A stretch of 64,000 bases of DNA from positions 139,431 to 203,430 of the forward strand of contig NW_019775770.1 in assembly GCF_001039355.2 (NCBI RefSeq), read 5' to 3'. Position numbers and translations under genes: made by a program. This stretch comes from Lingula anatina (Eukaryota > Brachiopoda > Lingulata > Lingulida > Lingulidae). Positions 39,724-51,170 of this stretch are shown piece after piece. Under the pieces are notes generated by a model. That model worked only from the letters and a program-made list of their open reading frames with translations, was not told where the DNA came from and searched no databases. Numbering within the stretch: the stretch's first letter is position 1; each line of letters opens with the position of its first letter.

Positions 39724-41389
39724 TTATTCAATGAGAAAATATCTCCGCAACCCAAGTTCACTTAAAACAGCATTTGTGTTATCGAACCATTTCTGCCTAT
39801 ATTTCTCCAAAACACTTTCTTTACTGAACACTCTACAGTTAAACTTGTATTTAGGACTGCATGTTCTGTAGTGGTACACCAGGGCCACAACTCCAGGAAC
39901 CATGACAGATGTGAAACGTTCTTCATTTTGTTTACTAATGTGGTGGATTCCCATCTCAAATATCCTCTCTGGTCTCACAATGCATTTGGTTCGCACACTG
40001 CTTACATCTGCTGTTCTTTTTTCAGATGAAAGAAGAGGCTCTTTATTTTTTGGCACTTGCATGTAAGTCATTTTAATTTGGTAGCCGCAGTGTTTGCCAT
40101 CGTCAATTTTTGCCATCATTTCTTGCAAAGTTGACATGTTTTTCTGAATAGGTATGACAAACTCATCAATATCATGAAAGGAAAGATATTTTGTTCTGCC
40201 TATGTTTTTATAGAGACAGTCATGTAAAGATGCTACTTGTCCAAAGTACCACATACTTCTGCTCTTCAATGGAAAAAACCAGTAATGAAGTCTGGCAATC
40301 TTCTTCTTGCTGTAGTATTTAAGAACTCTTAAAGTCTCTGCTGAAATATTTTTTCCTTTTTCATCCATATCCTGACCCTCATAGATGTAAAAGTCAAATT
40401 TCTGAGCCCCAAGGATCAGGTTTAGTTCTATGAATTCCACCAGCCTTTCTGGTTTTACTGCACCAAAAAGAGGTGGGATACACAGGGTCATGTTGACAGA
40501 GGGGTTCAGATGGGGGACCAAGGGGATCACAGACAACTGCACACCCTCATCATCCTCAATATGGCTGGATCGCAAAACTGTTACATTCTCTGGATGTGAA
40601 CTGACATTACATGTCAATATGAACCCAGAAAACCTAGCATTATGATGTTCATTGAATTCATAGATAGCACCTTTTACAAGTTTAGGTTTGTTGTGAGGTT
40701 TTGAAAACCTGCAGTACAAAGTGGGCGGTACACTTGGTGCAGCCCATTTTGCTTTCCTTGCATTTGGCCACATACCTAGTATGCGGACACAATGTTGGCT
40801 TTGTTTGCGAGGATCGAAAAAAGCAGAGTATAAATAAATGTCTCCAGATCCATTCAACTTGTAAAACTGCACATTCTCACTTGTCATATTGGCAAATTCA
40901 TCTCTTGGCTTTTTGGGCGAATTGATTTTGGTATTCAGCTGTCTTCCAGGAGACAGTTTTTTGCCCAATGATTCTGCAATAAAAGGATTATCTCTACAAA
41001 TGTTCTGATTAAATTGTCAAATGAAGGATTTCATATGAGAATTTGACCATATCACTCCAAAGTTAAAAAGTTCAGTGCAAAGTTGAAAAGGAGTACAACT
41101 AACCCATTTTAATAATAATTAAAAACAAATGTCTTTACATCTACTAGATATCAACCTTCACACATCACTCTTAACACTGATAAGTTATCCCATCATATCT
41201 CCTTCCTCTGCCCTTATTCGTATTATGGAAAAATTCATTACCTTTGAAACCAGCAGGTGAGTGCTGCAGTCCAGGAATAACCAGCAAAACAAGTGTGACA
41301 TAAAACCCAAGGAAACATATCATAATATTTCTAAACTGTGCAAACAAAGAAGCTTTTGCAAAAGAGCTTCTCTTTCGGTGAAGTTTCAT
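39724..41389 (-). CDS. Glycosyltransferase family 92 (DUF23) type II membrane protein
   Basis: Two exons, 41242-41389 and 39724-40973, give 465 residues. A short basic cytosolic tail (MKLHRKRSSFAKASLFAQFR) and one hydrophobic anchor (NIMICFLGFYVTLVLLVI, about residues 21-38) define a type II Golgi protein. The luminal catalytic region (about 206-456) has the family's features: NMTLCIPPLFG, an ERLVEFIELNLILGAQKFDFY segment and the metal-binding D-x-D motif in SFHDIDEFVIP (residues 317-320). Late come HHISK and VYHYRTC. GT92 members such as C. elegans GALT-1 add beta-1,4-galactose to core fucose of N-glycans; the substrate here cannot be told. Almost the whole protein is one exon. The ATG at 41389 is chosen because it gives the basic tail and anchor; the frame opens a little upstream without another ATG. 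Confidence 0.93.
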
Positions 41390-42812
41390 CTTCCATTCTA
41401 ACTTGTCACATTCAACAAGCAAGTCTGGTAATTACTATTAGTAATCAATAGTTGAACTGCAGCAGGACAACATCTAAATGTTTTGCATGCAAACAGAATG
41501 ATTGATTACAAAAACTTGTACTGGAATTCTGAGTTTGGATTTGTATAAATACGTATATATTTCCATGACCATTTTTTGTCGTATGTCCAATGCTTAATCT
41601 TCCTAGCACCTATGCCTTATCAATAAGAGTCTGATCAATACAAAACACAACAAGTCTGCTTTGATTTCTTAATCTTAATCAATTATGTATGCAAAGAAAA
41701 AATCAATTGGACCACAAGAACAGCATCCGAACAATACATGGATTTGCACCATAATTAAATCCAATTAATACTCTTTTTGGATGGGGTCAGGAGAGAAGTG
41801 AATTCACCCTTCCATTTTCTACTTATTTATGCTACCATAGACTAAAAGTGAACACATTTTAGGCTGTGCATCATTATTTCATAATAAAGTTAAATAAATA
41901 TAAAATAATATAATTTGTTTATTTGCATAATAAAGTTATTCAAGGACTTGTACACAGCCTTTAAAAATACATTATGTAATAGGAGAAAAAAATGTAAAGC
42001 AATGACTCAACGGTTGAATCATCTCAGCAATCTTATTCCTTTTATCAAAAAAGCAGATTTAATGTCACAGTAAATTATACTTTGTGTTATAAAGATTTAA
42101 AATGAATGTTATATACCAGAGCCTGAGCAGGGGGACGTTAGATGCTTCATTGATCATTTCTGTCTCGACTGTTTAATCACTTGTTGATATTGATTTCTTC
42201 TAAATGATTTGTTCAATTATTTAACAAGTACTATGGCTTCCATCTGTCAAATGTCAATTCACAGCTAAATAACATAATGTTAAGTATTCAGATTGCGTAT
42301 GGAAATCAGATAAGGTACTAAGTGGTATGTGCAAATTGATTTCAGTGACAAAAAACTGTCAAAATAATAAAATTATGCCTTTATTTTTATCTTTCATCAG
42401 AGACATTTCAGTAAGTATAGATAAAACCAATATATAATTTTATTTAACAAAGTACATATGAAAATCACCCTTTTTGCACCACTTTAAATAAATATACTGC
42501 ACCACACAATGTACAGTTGTTACTGTCAAAGAAATTGGCCAACTGGATGCAGTTTCTAGCATATCTGGACATAAAGGCCAACAGCAGATGGCCATTTTTT
42601 TAAAGATGTTTCCATGGGGTCACGTTCACAAAGCTATACCTAAATTTTAAAGTTTTCATGCTGTATATCTTGATATTTTGCAAATTGTCTGACCCATTTT
42701 TTCCATTCCAAGGTTGTGTTACTATGAGATGGGGATTTACCTTTTAACATGAAATGTGCTTAGAGACAAAAATAAAAATATTAAAATAAATAAAAAAATT
42801 TAAAAAAACTGC
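41390..42812. other. Intergenic, glycosyltransferase upstream region
   Basis: AT-rich, no coding signal on either strand. It probably includes the glycosyltransferase promoter and 5' UTR. The transposon array begins at its right end. Confidence 0.5.
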
Positions 42813-43846
42813 AACACAGCAGACAGAGTGAGACTGAATGGCTTAACTGGAGACGGCATCCTACCCTACAAACACAAAGAGGAAACACACAACATTTAAT
42901 TCAACTTCACAGATGCCAGTTTCCAGATGCTATTGGGGCTACAAGATTGCATACAGCTGAAATTGTTACAGCTGAGAAAGAGCATATATAGCATGAATAC
43001 AACACTATACATGTTCTCAGAATGTGGGAAAAACAAATACTATCTAATATTAAAAATACCATGTCAGACCAAGCAGCAATCTGCAAAGCCTTCAATGAAC
43101 TCCTTCAAAGGTACAGGCTTTCCATTCTGCCAGATGTATGCACTGACTGGGCCAGGCTGTCACAAGAAGAACAGGCTGAACATGGCAAAATCTACAATTT
43201 TCTTCTGTGGCTTGCATCTCCTTGTTAATCCAGCAGAAAGTACCACTAAATGAATTGATACATTTAAACAGCAGAGCGATGTCAGTAGTAAGGGTGCTGC
43301 TGGAAGGCCAGACACCGCTTCTTTCACCAAAAGGGCTGAATCAGGAATGGTGAAGCTGGTTAGAACTGCCTGCAAGGCCTTTGCAAGAGGGGCTGATGAA
43401 AAGAATGGTTGCTGGAGGGACTTCAACACCCACATGATGGATACGTGCAACATTAAACCCAAGTTGGTTCCTTTAAGAGGAAATCGGTTTAAAGTGGTGT
43501 TTTTGGAAGCAGCACTTGTATTTCACTACTCTGAGAAGGCCAGAGACTACTTGGAGCAGGTACATGGGGCACCCAAATTGCTGCTGAGAGCGTTGCTTGC
43601 AGACCTGATGACTCTACTTTACATAGCAGGAGCTAGAACCATGGGGTTCCTCTTGTGGAGGCTTATAGAGAGAAAAGGGCAAATCCTTGAAATAAGCAAA
43701 AATTACACCATCCTCAAGGACTTCTTCACCAAAATGGCATTAGATACATCGCCCATACTCAATGGAGAAAGCCCCTTCCCTCATGAAGTCAAGTCTCCTG
43801 ATGTGGTGCTTACACATCTCTTAGAAGAAAGTGACAACAATCTAAG
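42813..43846 (+). pseudogene. Dead transposon ORF, tandem copy 1
   Basis: First of three direct repeats of about 1.03 kb. Read in frame it encodes part of a protein family that I recall as abundant but uncharacterised in cnidarian, mollusc and fish genomes. Markers are ICKAFNELLQRYR, GLHLLVN, ESGMVKLVRTACKAFARG, GCWRDF, LVPLRGNRF and LWRLIERKGQILEISKNY. The frame is broken by a TAG after EKEHI, a TGA after ESTTK and a one-base insertion in the IYNFF segment. That recall was not checked by any search. Confidence 0.72.
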
Positions 43847-44885
43847 ACAAAGCAGACAGAGTGAGACTGAATGGCTTAACTGGAGATGGCATCCTACCCT
43901 ACAAACACAAAGAGGAAACACACAACATTTAATTCAACTTCACAGATGCCAGTTTCCAGATGCTGTTGGGGCTACAAGATTGCATACAGCTGAAATTGTT
44001 ACAGCTGAGAAAGAGCATATATAGCATGAATACAACACTATACATGTTCTCAGAATGCGGGAAAAACAAATACTAGCTAATATTAAAAACACCATGTCAG
44101 ACCAAGCAGCAATCTGCAAAGCCTTCAATGAACTCCTTCAAAGGTACAGGCTTTCCATTCTGCCAGATGTATGCACTGACTGGGCCAGGCTGTCACAAGA
44201 AGAACAGGCTGAACATGGCAAAATCTACAATTTCTTCTGTGGCTTGCATCTCCTTGTCAATCTAGCAGAAAGTACCACTAAATGAATTGTTACATTTAAA
44301 CAGCAGAGTGATGTCAGTAGTCAGGGTGCTGCTGGAAGGCCAGACACCACTTCTTTCACCAAAAGGGCTGAATCAGGAATAGTGAAGCTGGTTTGAACAT
44401 CCTGCAAGGCCTTTGCAAGAGGCGCTGATGAAAAGAATGGTTGCTGGAGGGACTTCAACACCCACATGATGGATACGTGCAACATTACACCCAAGTTGGT
44501 TCCTTTCAGAGGCAATTGGTTCAATGTGGTGTTTTTGAATGCAGCATTTGTATTTCACTACTCTGAGAAGGTCAGAGACTTCTTGGAGCAGGTACATGGG
44601 ACATCCAAATTGCTGCTGAGAGCGTTGCTTGCAGACCCAATGACTCCACTTTACAAAGCAGGAGCTAGAGCCATTGGGCTCCTCCATAAATTAGTTGTAT
44701 CTCACCTGTGGAGGCTTATATAGAGAAAAGGGCATATCCTTGAAATAAGCAAAAATTACACCCTCCTCAAGGACTTCTTCACCAAAATGGCATTAGGTAC
44801 ATTGCCCATACTCAATGGAGAAAGCCCCTTCCCTCATGAAGTCAAGTCTCCTGATGTGATGCTTACATATCTTTTAGAAGAAAGA
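43847..44885 (+). pseudogene. Dead transposon ORF, tandem copy 2
   Basis: Second repeat, nearly identical to copy 1 and offset by 1033 bp. It carries the same TAG after EKEHI and the same TGA after ESTTK. It adds its own damage: a TGA replacing the arginine codon after VKLV, and a changed stretch before the WRLI segment with a TAG after it. Confidence 0.75.
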
Positions 44886-45848
44886 GGAAACACACAACAT
44901 TTAAGTCAACTTCACAAATGCCAGTTTCCAGATGCTATTGGGGCTACAAGATTGTATACAGCTGAAATTGTTACAGATGAGAAAGAGCATATATAGCATG
45001 GATACAACACTATACATGTTCTCAGAATGTGGGGAAAACAAATACTAGCTAATATTAAAAACACCATGTCAGACCAAGCAGCAATCTGCAAAGCCTTCAA
45101 TGAACTCCTTCAAAGGTACAGGCTTTTCATTCTGCCAGATGTATGCACTGACTGGGCCAGGCTGTCACAAGAAGAACAGGCTGCACATGGCAAAATGTAC
45201 AATTTCTTCTGTGGCTTGCATCTCCTTGTCAATCTAGCAGAAAGTACCAACAAATGAATTGTTACATTTGAACAGCAGAGTGATGTCAGTAGTCAGGGTG
45301 CTGCTGGAAGGCCAGACACTGCTTCTTTCACCAAAAGCACTGAATCTGGAATAGTGAGGCTGGTTAGTACTGCCAGCAAGGCCTTTGCAAGAGGCACTGA
45401 CAAAAAGAATGGTTGCTGGAGGGACTTCAACATCCACATGTTGGACACATACAACATTACACCCAAGTTGGTTCCTTTCAGAGGCAATTGGTTCAATGTG
45501 GTGTTTTTGAATGCAGCATTTGTATTTCACTACTCTGAGAAGGTCAGAGACTTCTTGGAGCAGGTACATGGGGCAACCAAATTGCTGCTGAAGGCGTTGC
45601 TTGCAGACCTGATGACTCTACTTTACATAGCAGGAGCTAGAACCATGGGGTTCCTCTTGTGGAGGCTTATAGACAGAAAAGGGCAAATCCTTGAAATAAG
45701 CAAAAATTACACCATCCTCAAGGACTTCTTCACCAAAATAGCATTAGATACAACGCCCATACTCAATGGAGAAAGCCCCTTCCCTCATGAAGTCAAGTCT
45801 CCTGATGTGGTGCTTACACATCTCTTAGAAGAAAGTGACAACAACTAA
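44886..45848 (+). pseudogene. Dead transposon ORF, tandem copy 3
   Basis: Third repeat. The junction with copy 2 lacks about 60 bp present between copies 1 and 2. It again carries the shared TAG after EKEHI and TGA after the STNK segment. Its second half is open for 164 codons (45354-45848), ending HLLEESDNN. Confidence 0.75.
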
Positions 45849-46140
45849 GCATCAAACAAATTCTACAGTATGTAATGATGGCATGGGCCACCTACATAGC
45901 AAAGGCCATTTCAGACCATCTTTTTTTACCTCTGCGAAGCATCTGCAGAAGTCAAGGAAGAGACAGCATCTGCCTTAAATCATAACAAGTTCCCTGAGTG
46001 GGTGTTTGTCCTCCTAGATCATCTGGTGAAGGCAAGGCCCAATGCCTCAACCCTGACCAATGAGGCCTATATGATGTTTACATTAAACAAGACTGGAGAA
46101 TGGTTAAAGGCAAAGACACCAGAGGGCCAGGATCATTATT
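45849..46140 (+). pseudogene. C-terminal fragment of the same transposon family, copy a
   Basis: Follows copy 3 directly, with several frame breaks. The segment FPEWVFVLLDHLVKARPNAS then LTNEAYMMFTLNKTGEWL is the C-terminal signature of the family. From 45947 the DNA is nearly identical to 47193 onward. Confidence 0.65.
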
Positions 46141-46263
46141 GGTCAACTATGAGAGTTTGTCAGTATCATCAGTTGTCAACGCCACCTTAAGGGAAATATG
46201 AGCTAGCAGCTTCAAGACAGCATTGGTGCCCCTCTCCACACAAGGAATGAGATAAACAACTTA

Positions 46264-46739
46264 TTGTTTGGGCAAAATGGACTAGCATCTGCAGACAATG
46301 AAGTCATATTTGATCTCCGCCATGAATTTGTGCTAGAACATATCCAGAGAACAGTACCCACATTTGAAATATATTACTCTCAGAGGATCTATCCACTTCT
46401 AAAGCAAAACCTCCAAACTGTTATGAAATGCCCAGAAGTCAACTCAGGGTGGACTAATAATAATGCAGAATCAATTAACCAAATTATGAAAATGAAGGCA
46501 GAGTGGAAACTTCAAGATATTCCTATGGTCATCTGCTCACTCCACCAGCTGGTCCAAGGACAATACGTGGATGTAGAAAGGGCATTTTTGGTCGAGGACA
46601 ATTCAAACTGGATGCCAAATTTTCTAAGTATGCAGTGGACCAGACAGTGTGGAACTCAAAGACATCTGAACAGAAACAAAGACACATGATGAGATTTTTG
46701 AAAGCACCAAAACTGTCGATCAAAATGCCCAAACCGTAA
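46264..46739 (+). pseudogene. MULE-like transposase C-terminal fragment, frameshifted
   Basis: The frame at 46264-46689 contains SGWTNNNAESINQIMKMKAEW followed by VICSLHQLVQGQYVDVERA. This resembles the catalytic-tail region (W-x-NNxxES-N, then Q-x-x-x-E-R-A) of MULE-type transposases common in fish and invertebrate genomes. Near 46575 the homology passes into another frame, which ends RHMMRFLKAPKLS. No N-terminal DDE region is present. Family assignment is from recall of motifs. Confidence 0.6.
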
Positions 46740-46781
46740 ATGGAAACCTATCATGAACTTTTCTGAGAATTTCCAGATCTT

Positions 46782-47187
46782 GTGAAAACTACTGGTACCC
46801 TACCGGGAGAGTATAGTATTTGTATTGACGAGTCTGTACCACCAGTTGTACACCCCGCATGCAAACTTCCTGCCACAGTCAAGCCCAAGGCAATAGCTAA
46901 ATTACGTGAGATGGAGGAAAACTGCTATATCACCAAAGTCAAAGAACCCACTGATTGGGTTAGCTCGATGATCATGTTGATACGCAATGATAAGATTCGC
47001 ATTTACATTGACCCAAAAGACCTAAACATGGTGATCAAGCGCGAACACCACCCTATGAAAACCATAGAGGAAGTGGCCCTTGGTATCCCAAACGAGAAAG
47101 TGTTTTCATTTGGACGCGAAATTGGGATTTCTACAGATAAAGCCCGACAAGCGGTCCTCGTACTTGACAACATTCAATACACCCAGT
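46782..47187 (+). pseudogene. Ty3/Gypsy reverse transcriptase, N-terminal fragment, frameshifted
   Basis: Encodes the start of a Gypsy reverse transcriptase, with YSICIDESVPPVVHP, ITKVKEPTDWVSSM, RIYIDPKDLN and EHHPMKTIEE. A frame change near 47100 moves the homology into a second frame (HLDAKLGFLQIK, then YLTTFNTP). The fragment stops abruptly before the YxDD catalytic motif and joins the transposon C-terminal fragment at 47193. Confidence 0.85.
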
Positions 47188-47192
47188 ATCGT

Positions 47193-47508
47193 AGAAGTTA
47201 AGGAAGAGACAGCATCTGCCTTAAAACATAACAAGTTCCCTGAGTGGGTGTTTGTCCTCCTAGATCACCTGGTGAAGGCAAGGCCCAGTGCCTCAACCCT
47301 GACCAATGAGGCCCATATGATGTTTACATTAAACAAGACTGGAGAATGGTTAAAGGCAAAGACACCAGAGGACCAGGGTCATATTCTAGAGAAGGCAAGA
47401 TGTGAGTGTCCTGTAACAAAAGTTAAATTTTGGGAGAGGTTGGTGGAAATTGAGAGAGAGAATAGTGCCAAACTGAAATCCAAGCAAGAAGCCATGGAAA
47501 GGAAGTGA
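47193..47508 (+). pseudogene. C-terminal fragment of the transposon family, copy b
   Basis: Near-identical to 45947-46137 and more complete, running through KTGEWLKAKTPEDQGHILEKAR to a lysine-rich tail and TGA. It is fused in frame to the preceding reverse transcriptase fragment by the genomic junction, not by any functional design. Confidence 0.65.
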
Positions 47509-47663
47509 CCCATGTTGCAGTGGATCTGATCCCCAAATCAACTGTGATATATATTGGAAAACCTATAGGCGTTTGAACTTTTCCAGTACCACATACAGCA
47601 AAGATGGAGAGACCAGGAGGCTAAGTATCTTACCAGCAGATATTCTAAATATTCTACTGGAAG

Positions 47664-48026
47664 TTGACCAAGTTGTCTGAGGTAACGAAGTTTTCTTACT
47701 TGAAATCTCTCTTGGTTGGAGAGGCTGCAGGTGTTATTAAAGGGTTGTCGCTGACTAGCAAAAAGTATAGAGAGGCGTGTCAGTTGCTAGGAGTGAGGTT
47801 TGGTCGTAGGGAACTCATTATTTTCAGTCACATTCAATCCCTAATGACCCTTGAGGGTCAAGGTAGAAATAGTTTATCAAAATTACACAGTCTGTTAGAT
47901 CAGGTACATGTTCATGTGCGCAGTTCGAGTTCATTAGGTATTGAAGGCAATAGATTTAGAACTGCAAAGTTCGCATTACACTGGGCTTACAAAGACGAAG
48001 CCATGCCATTGGACAGATTTTTTTGA
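47664..48026 (+). pseudogene. BEL/Pao retrotransposon Gag fragment (DUF1759-like)
   Basis: TKLSEVTKFSYLKSLLVGEA, then IKGLSLTSKKYREACQLL and VRFGRRELIIFSH, match the Gag segment of BEL/Pao elements. The signature is KF-YLKS-L-GEA with a following L-x-x-RFG. The C-terminal part loses homology after HVHVRSSSSLG. No matching pol follows directly; BEL/Pao integrase is 1.6 kb downstream, beyond a Gypsy element. Confidence 0.75.
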
Positions 48027-48227
48027 TTGACGCTTTGATTGACGAACAGAGGTCATGTAAAAATCTGCTTGCCAACCGAACGCATCAAGATATCTGCCGT
48101 ATTGTTTTCTTCAGAATCGTCATTTATAAATGAAGAAGGGGAGTTGAGTAACAGTTCAGGGGAAGAGGATTTTGCCAATCCAGACACAATTGACTCTGAA
48201 CTGCAAAATACTGAGGTATGTGTGTAG

Positions 48228-48365
48228 TGCACATGTCAGTGTGGGGTTTGCGGTTGTTCAGTAAAGATGGCTTACAGTAGAACACGTGTCTGTGTCATTC
48301 TATTTCATTCTGCAGAAATACTTGACCATTAATCTTGGTCAGTACTGTACATGGTGTCAGAAGTG
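48228..48365 (+). mobile_element. Gypsy LTR 3' end and primer-binding site
   Basis: A segment ending ...TACTGTACA (48351) is followed directly by TGGTGTCAGAAGTG (48352-48365). This has the TGGTRTCAG form of primer-binding sites found just inside 5' LTRs. The LTR's left end is not clear. Confidence 0.5.
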
Positions 48366-48368
48366 AAA

Positions 48369-48959
48369 ATGCCGAAGTTCAGTCCACCAGAGCAATTTAA
48401 CTTCTCATCGCCGAGCGATTGGCTGGAATGGAAGCAAAGATTTTCGCGGTATCGACTAGCCACAAAGCTAAACGGCGAAGACCACGAGGTGCAAATTAGT
48501 GCATTGATATACTCAATGGGCAAAGAGGCTGAGCACATCTACAGTTTGTTTAATTTACCATGTGAGGGCTCGGGAAACGATGCAGATGGTGACAAGGAAA
48601 AAACACAGATTACGTATGAACAGGTAATGGAATGTTTCGATAATCACTTCATCCCAAAAACTAACGTGGTGCATGAGAGAGCTAAATTTCATCACCATAC
48701 CCAAGGCAAACATGAAGGGTTTGAACAGTATTTAAGATCCTTGTACGAAATTGCAGTACTTTGTAACTTTAAGGACAGAGAGGAGCATCTTAGAGATCAA
48801 ACTGTGTTTGGAATTAAAGACAGGAGACTTAGTGAAAAACTACAGCTTTTACCAGGGCCCCGTATCTCGAAAGCTTCGCTTATGGCGAGCTTGCACAAGC
48901 ATGGCAAGCGTGCGCTATCCCATATCTTGAAAGCTTCGCAAATCGCGGCCGTGCGCTAA
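48369..48959 (+). pseudogene. Ty3/Gypsy retrotransposon Gag fragment
   Basis: Open for about 197 codons from the ATG at 48369, 17 bases after the primer-binding site. Features are FNFSSPSDWLEWKQRFSRYR, QISALIYSMGKEAEHIYSLF, HFIPKTNVVHERAKFH and DQTVFGIKDRRLSEKLQLL, the Gag signature of Gypsy elements of the K02A2.6 type. Homology ends near 48870. A short imperfect direct repeat around CGAAAGCTTCGC then replaces the zinc knuckle and the rest. Confidence 0.85.
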
Positions 48960-49559
48960 TGGCGAAATCACCATTAGTTTCGAGGCTATTATTTGCGGCG
49001 ATACAAACTAGTGGCAAAGGCCTCTGCGTATGCATAATTCATCATTTTAATGTGTCTTTCATGTAATTAAACATGGCCACAAGTATGGGTTGCTAGTCAT
49101 AATAGCATATAACAAAAGCTATAACAAAAACATGGAAGCTTATAATAGATTAAATCACTCGGAACCCCTGATAGAAAAACTTGCGGTAAACATTCACGTG
49201 AAGTATTTGATACATCATTTTATATTTTCTGATGAATATAATTAATCTGTGTTGTCTGTTGATAATAATCATAAATTTTAAAAGTGTCATTTTCTACACA
49301 AAATGAAAAAGCAGAAACAAAGCATTCGGTCGCACCGACAAATTATGAAGCATAAGTATGTATTATGTGTTTATTTATGTGCTCCCCTATTCATGCCATC
49401 CACCTACGTCTTCATTTATAAATGGTTTTCGGAGATTTGCAGCAAGGAGATCACTTCCTATGAAAATGATTAGTGAAAACACAACAACCTATCATTGGCT
49501 GCCAATGAAATCACTAAACTTTTCAAAATGAAGATGTACATCATTATTTGAGTCAAAAC
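48960..49559. other. Unassigned 600 bp within the transposon region
   Basis: No coding homology seen on either strand; probably decayed transposon or host DNA between the Gypsy Gag and BEL/Pao integrase pieces. Confidence 0.4.
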
Positions 49560-50331
49560 TGAGTTAAGTGGGAATTCACTCCTAAAAGAGCACCTTGGTT
49601 TGGTGGCTTTTGGGAAAGATTGATTGGTCTGGCAAAGAACGCAATGAAAAAGACATTAGGAGGAGCTGAATCACGTTAGACAAATTTCCAGCAATAACAT
49701 TGGAGATAGAAGCAGCATTAAATGACTATCCCATTACATACGTCAATGATGACGAACCTTAAACTCCATCAATGCTTTTAAATGAATGTCAAATCAAAAC
49801 ACTACCTTACCCACTGACTGATGAGGATGAAAAGTTGGATCCAACGTATACACAATATAGCAAAATCACTAAAGAACACTTAACAAAAAGATAGAAACAC
49901 GTAAATGAGGTTAATGTACATTTCATATAGAGATAGACCTCTGAATATCTCACTGCACTGAGAGAAAGAGAGAACATGAATGGAGCTAGTCAAAACTCTA
50001 CTTAAGTTGGAGGCATATAGTACTGATTCATGAAGATATAAAACCTAGTCTTTTGTAGAATTTAGGACTTGTTACACATCTAAGCTATGGCAACGATGGA
50101 ATAGTGCAATCAGTAATATTGAAAACAAAGTATGGCACAACAAATTGCCCTATCAGGAAACTTTATCCTCCTGAAATTTCTGTTAATTCTGAAACTGTCC
50201 CCGACCTAAGAGAGGTAACCTTAGCCAAAGAAAATGCTGGTAAAAACATTAACATTCCAACCTGTAACACAAGACATGGGACCAAGGAAGCAAAGGAAAA
50301 CATCACTAGATGGGCTCAAGAACTTATATGA
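49560..50331 (+). pseudogene. BEL/Pao integrase C-terminus and DUF5641 tail, multiply broken
   Basis: The segment KRAPWFGGFWERLIGLAKNA is the hallmark end of BEL/Pao integrase. It is followed by a broken IEAALNDYPITYVNDDEP segment, EYLTALRERE and, in the last open stretch (50104-50331), NCPIRKLYPPE. This is the usual order for integrase C-terminus plus DUF5641. Several in-frame stops make it non-functional. Confidence 0.8.
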
Positions 50332-50379
50332 AAATGAACTATGATAACTTGTACATGGAACTATGAACTAGACTGCTTA

Positions 50380-50790
50380 AGGAGGGGCCGTACCCAAATA
50401 GGGTTATAACGCGCTGTCAATATGGGTAAAAGAAAGAGAAAAGTAAACACTTAATTTTCACAAGAACATAAGAGAGTTTTAAGTGAAAGTTAGAGAGGTG
50501 GATGGGAAAGGCCAAAGAATGCAGAGGACAAGAAGGAATTACTACTGAGAGGTGTAAGTGCTAGAAAACTGAAAGAAGCAGACATTGTGCATGAGAGAGA
50601 CGAAGAAGAAGTTGTCACACCCGAGCCGGAAGGATACTGTATTTGGCACTGCAGCCAGTTGCAACAAAGTGTCAGTTTGTGCCACTCGTGCAGAGAAGAT
50701 AGTCTTAGATAGTAGTTTAGATCAATAAAAGGCTACAGATCAAACACTCTTCATTAAGTTTTTCACCCTTGAACCGTACCCTCCCCACAT
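50380..50790 (+). mobile_element. Candidate BEL/Pao 3' LTR
   Basis: Non-coding sequence directly after the DUF5641 end. It contains AATAAA (50724-50729) about 65 bases before the next retroelement fragment starts at 50791. No second LTR copy was found in the window, so the borders are approximate. Confidence 0.35.
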
Positions 50791-51170
50791 AGACTATCTG
50801 AACAAGACTACTTTGAATGCAGTCACTGGAGTTCTAAAGAAGCATTTTGCAAACTGTGGTGTGCCAATCACCATTGTATCAGATGATGGACCTCAGTTTT
50901 CATCTAGTCAGTTTGATCAATTCACACAGAAATGAGGTGTGAAACATATTAATTAAGTCCACATTACCCAAAAGCGAATGGAAGGCAGAATCAGCAGTGA
51001 AAACCATAAAGCACTTTATGTATAAATGTATTAAGAGCAACCAGGATCAGTATGAAGCTTTAATGGAACTGAAAAACGACAGACAGGAAACTGGACTGAG
51101 TCCATATCAAATGGTATTTGGGAAACCTGTATACACATTCTTACCATCCATTGTTAGGTAAAACAAGGAT
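50791..51170 (+). pseudogene. Ty3/Gypsy integrase catalytic fragment, broken
   Basis: Encodes LKKHFANCGVPITIVSDDG then PQFSSSQFDQF, the second catalytic aspartate region (SDxGPQF) of Gypsy integrase. Then, in other frames, come ESAVKTIKHFM-like and TGLSPYQMVFG-like segments. Several stops and frame changes. Confidence 0.8.

Noticed and set aside
43940..44128. Minus-strand open frames repeated in each tandem copy
   Set aside because: They are antisense shadows of the plus-strand transposon coding frame and recur only because the DNA is repeated.
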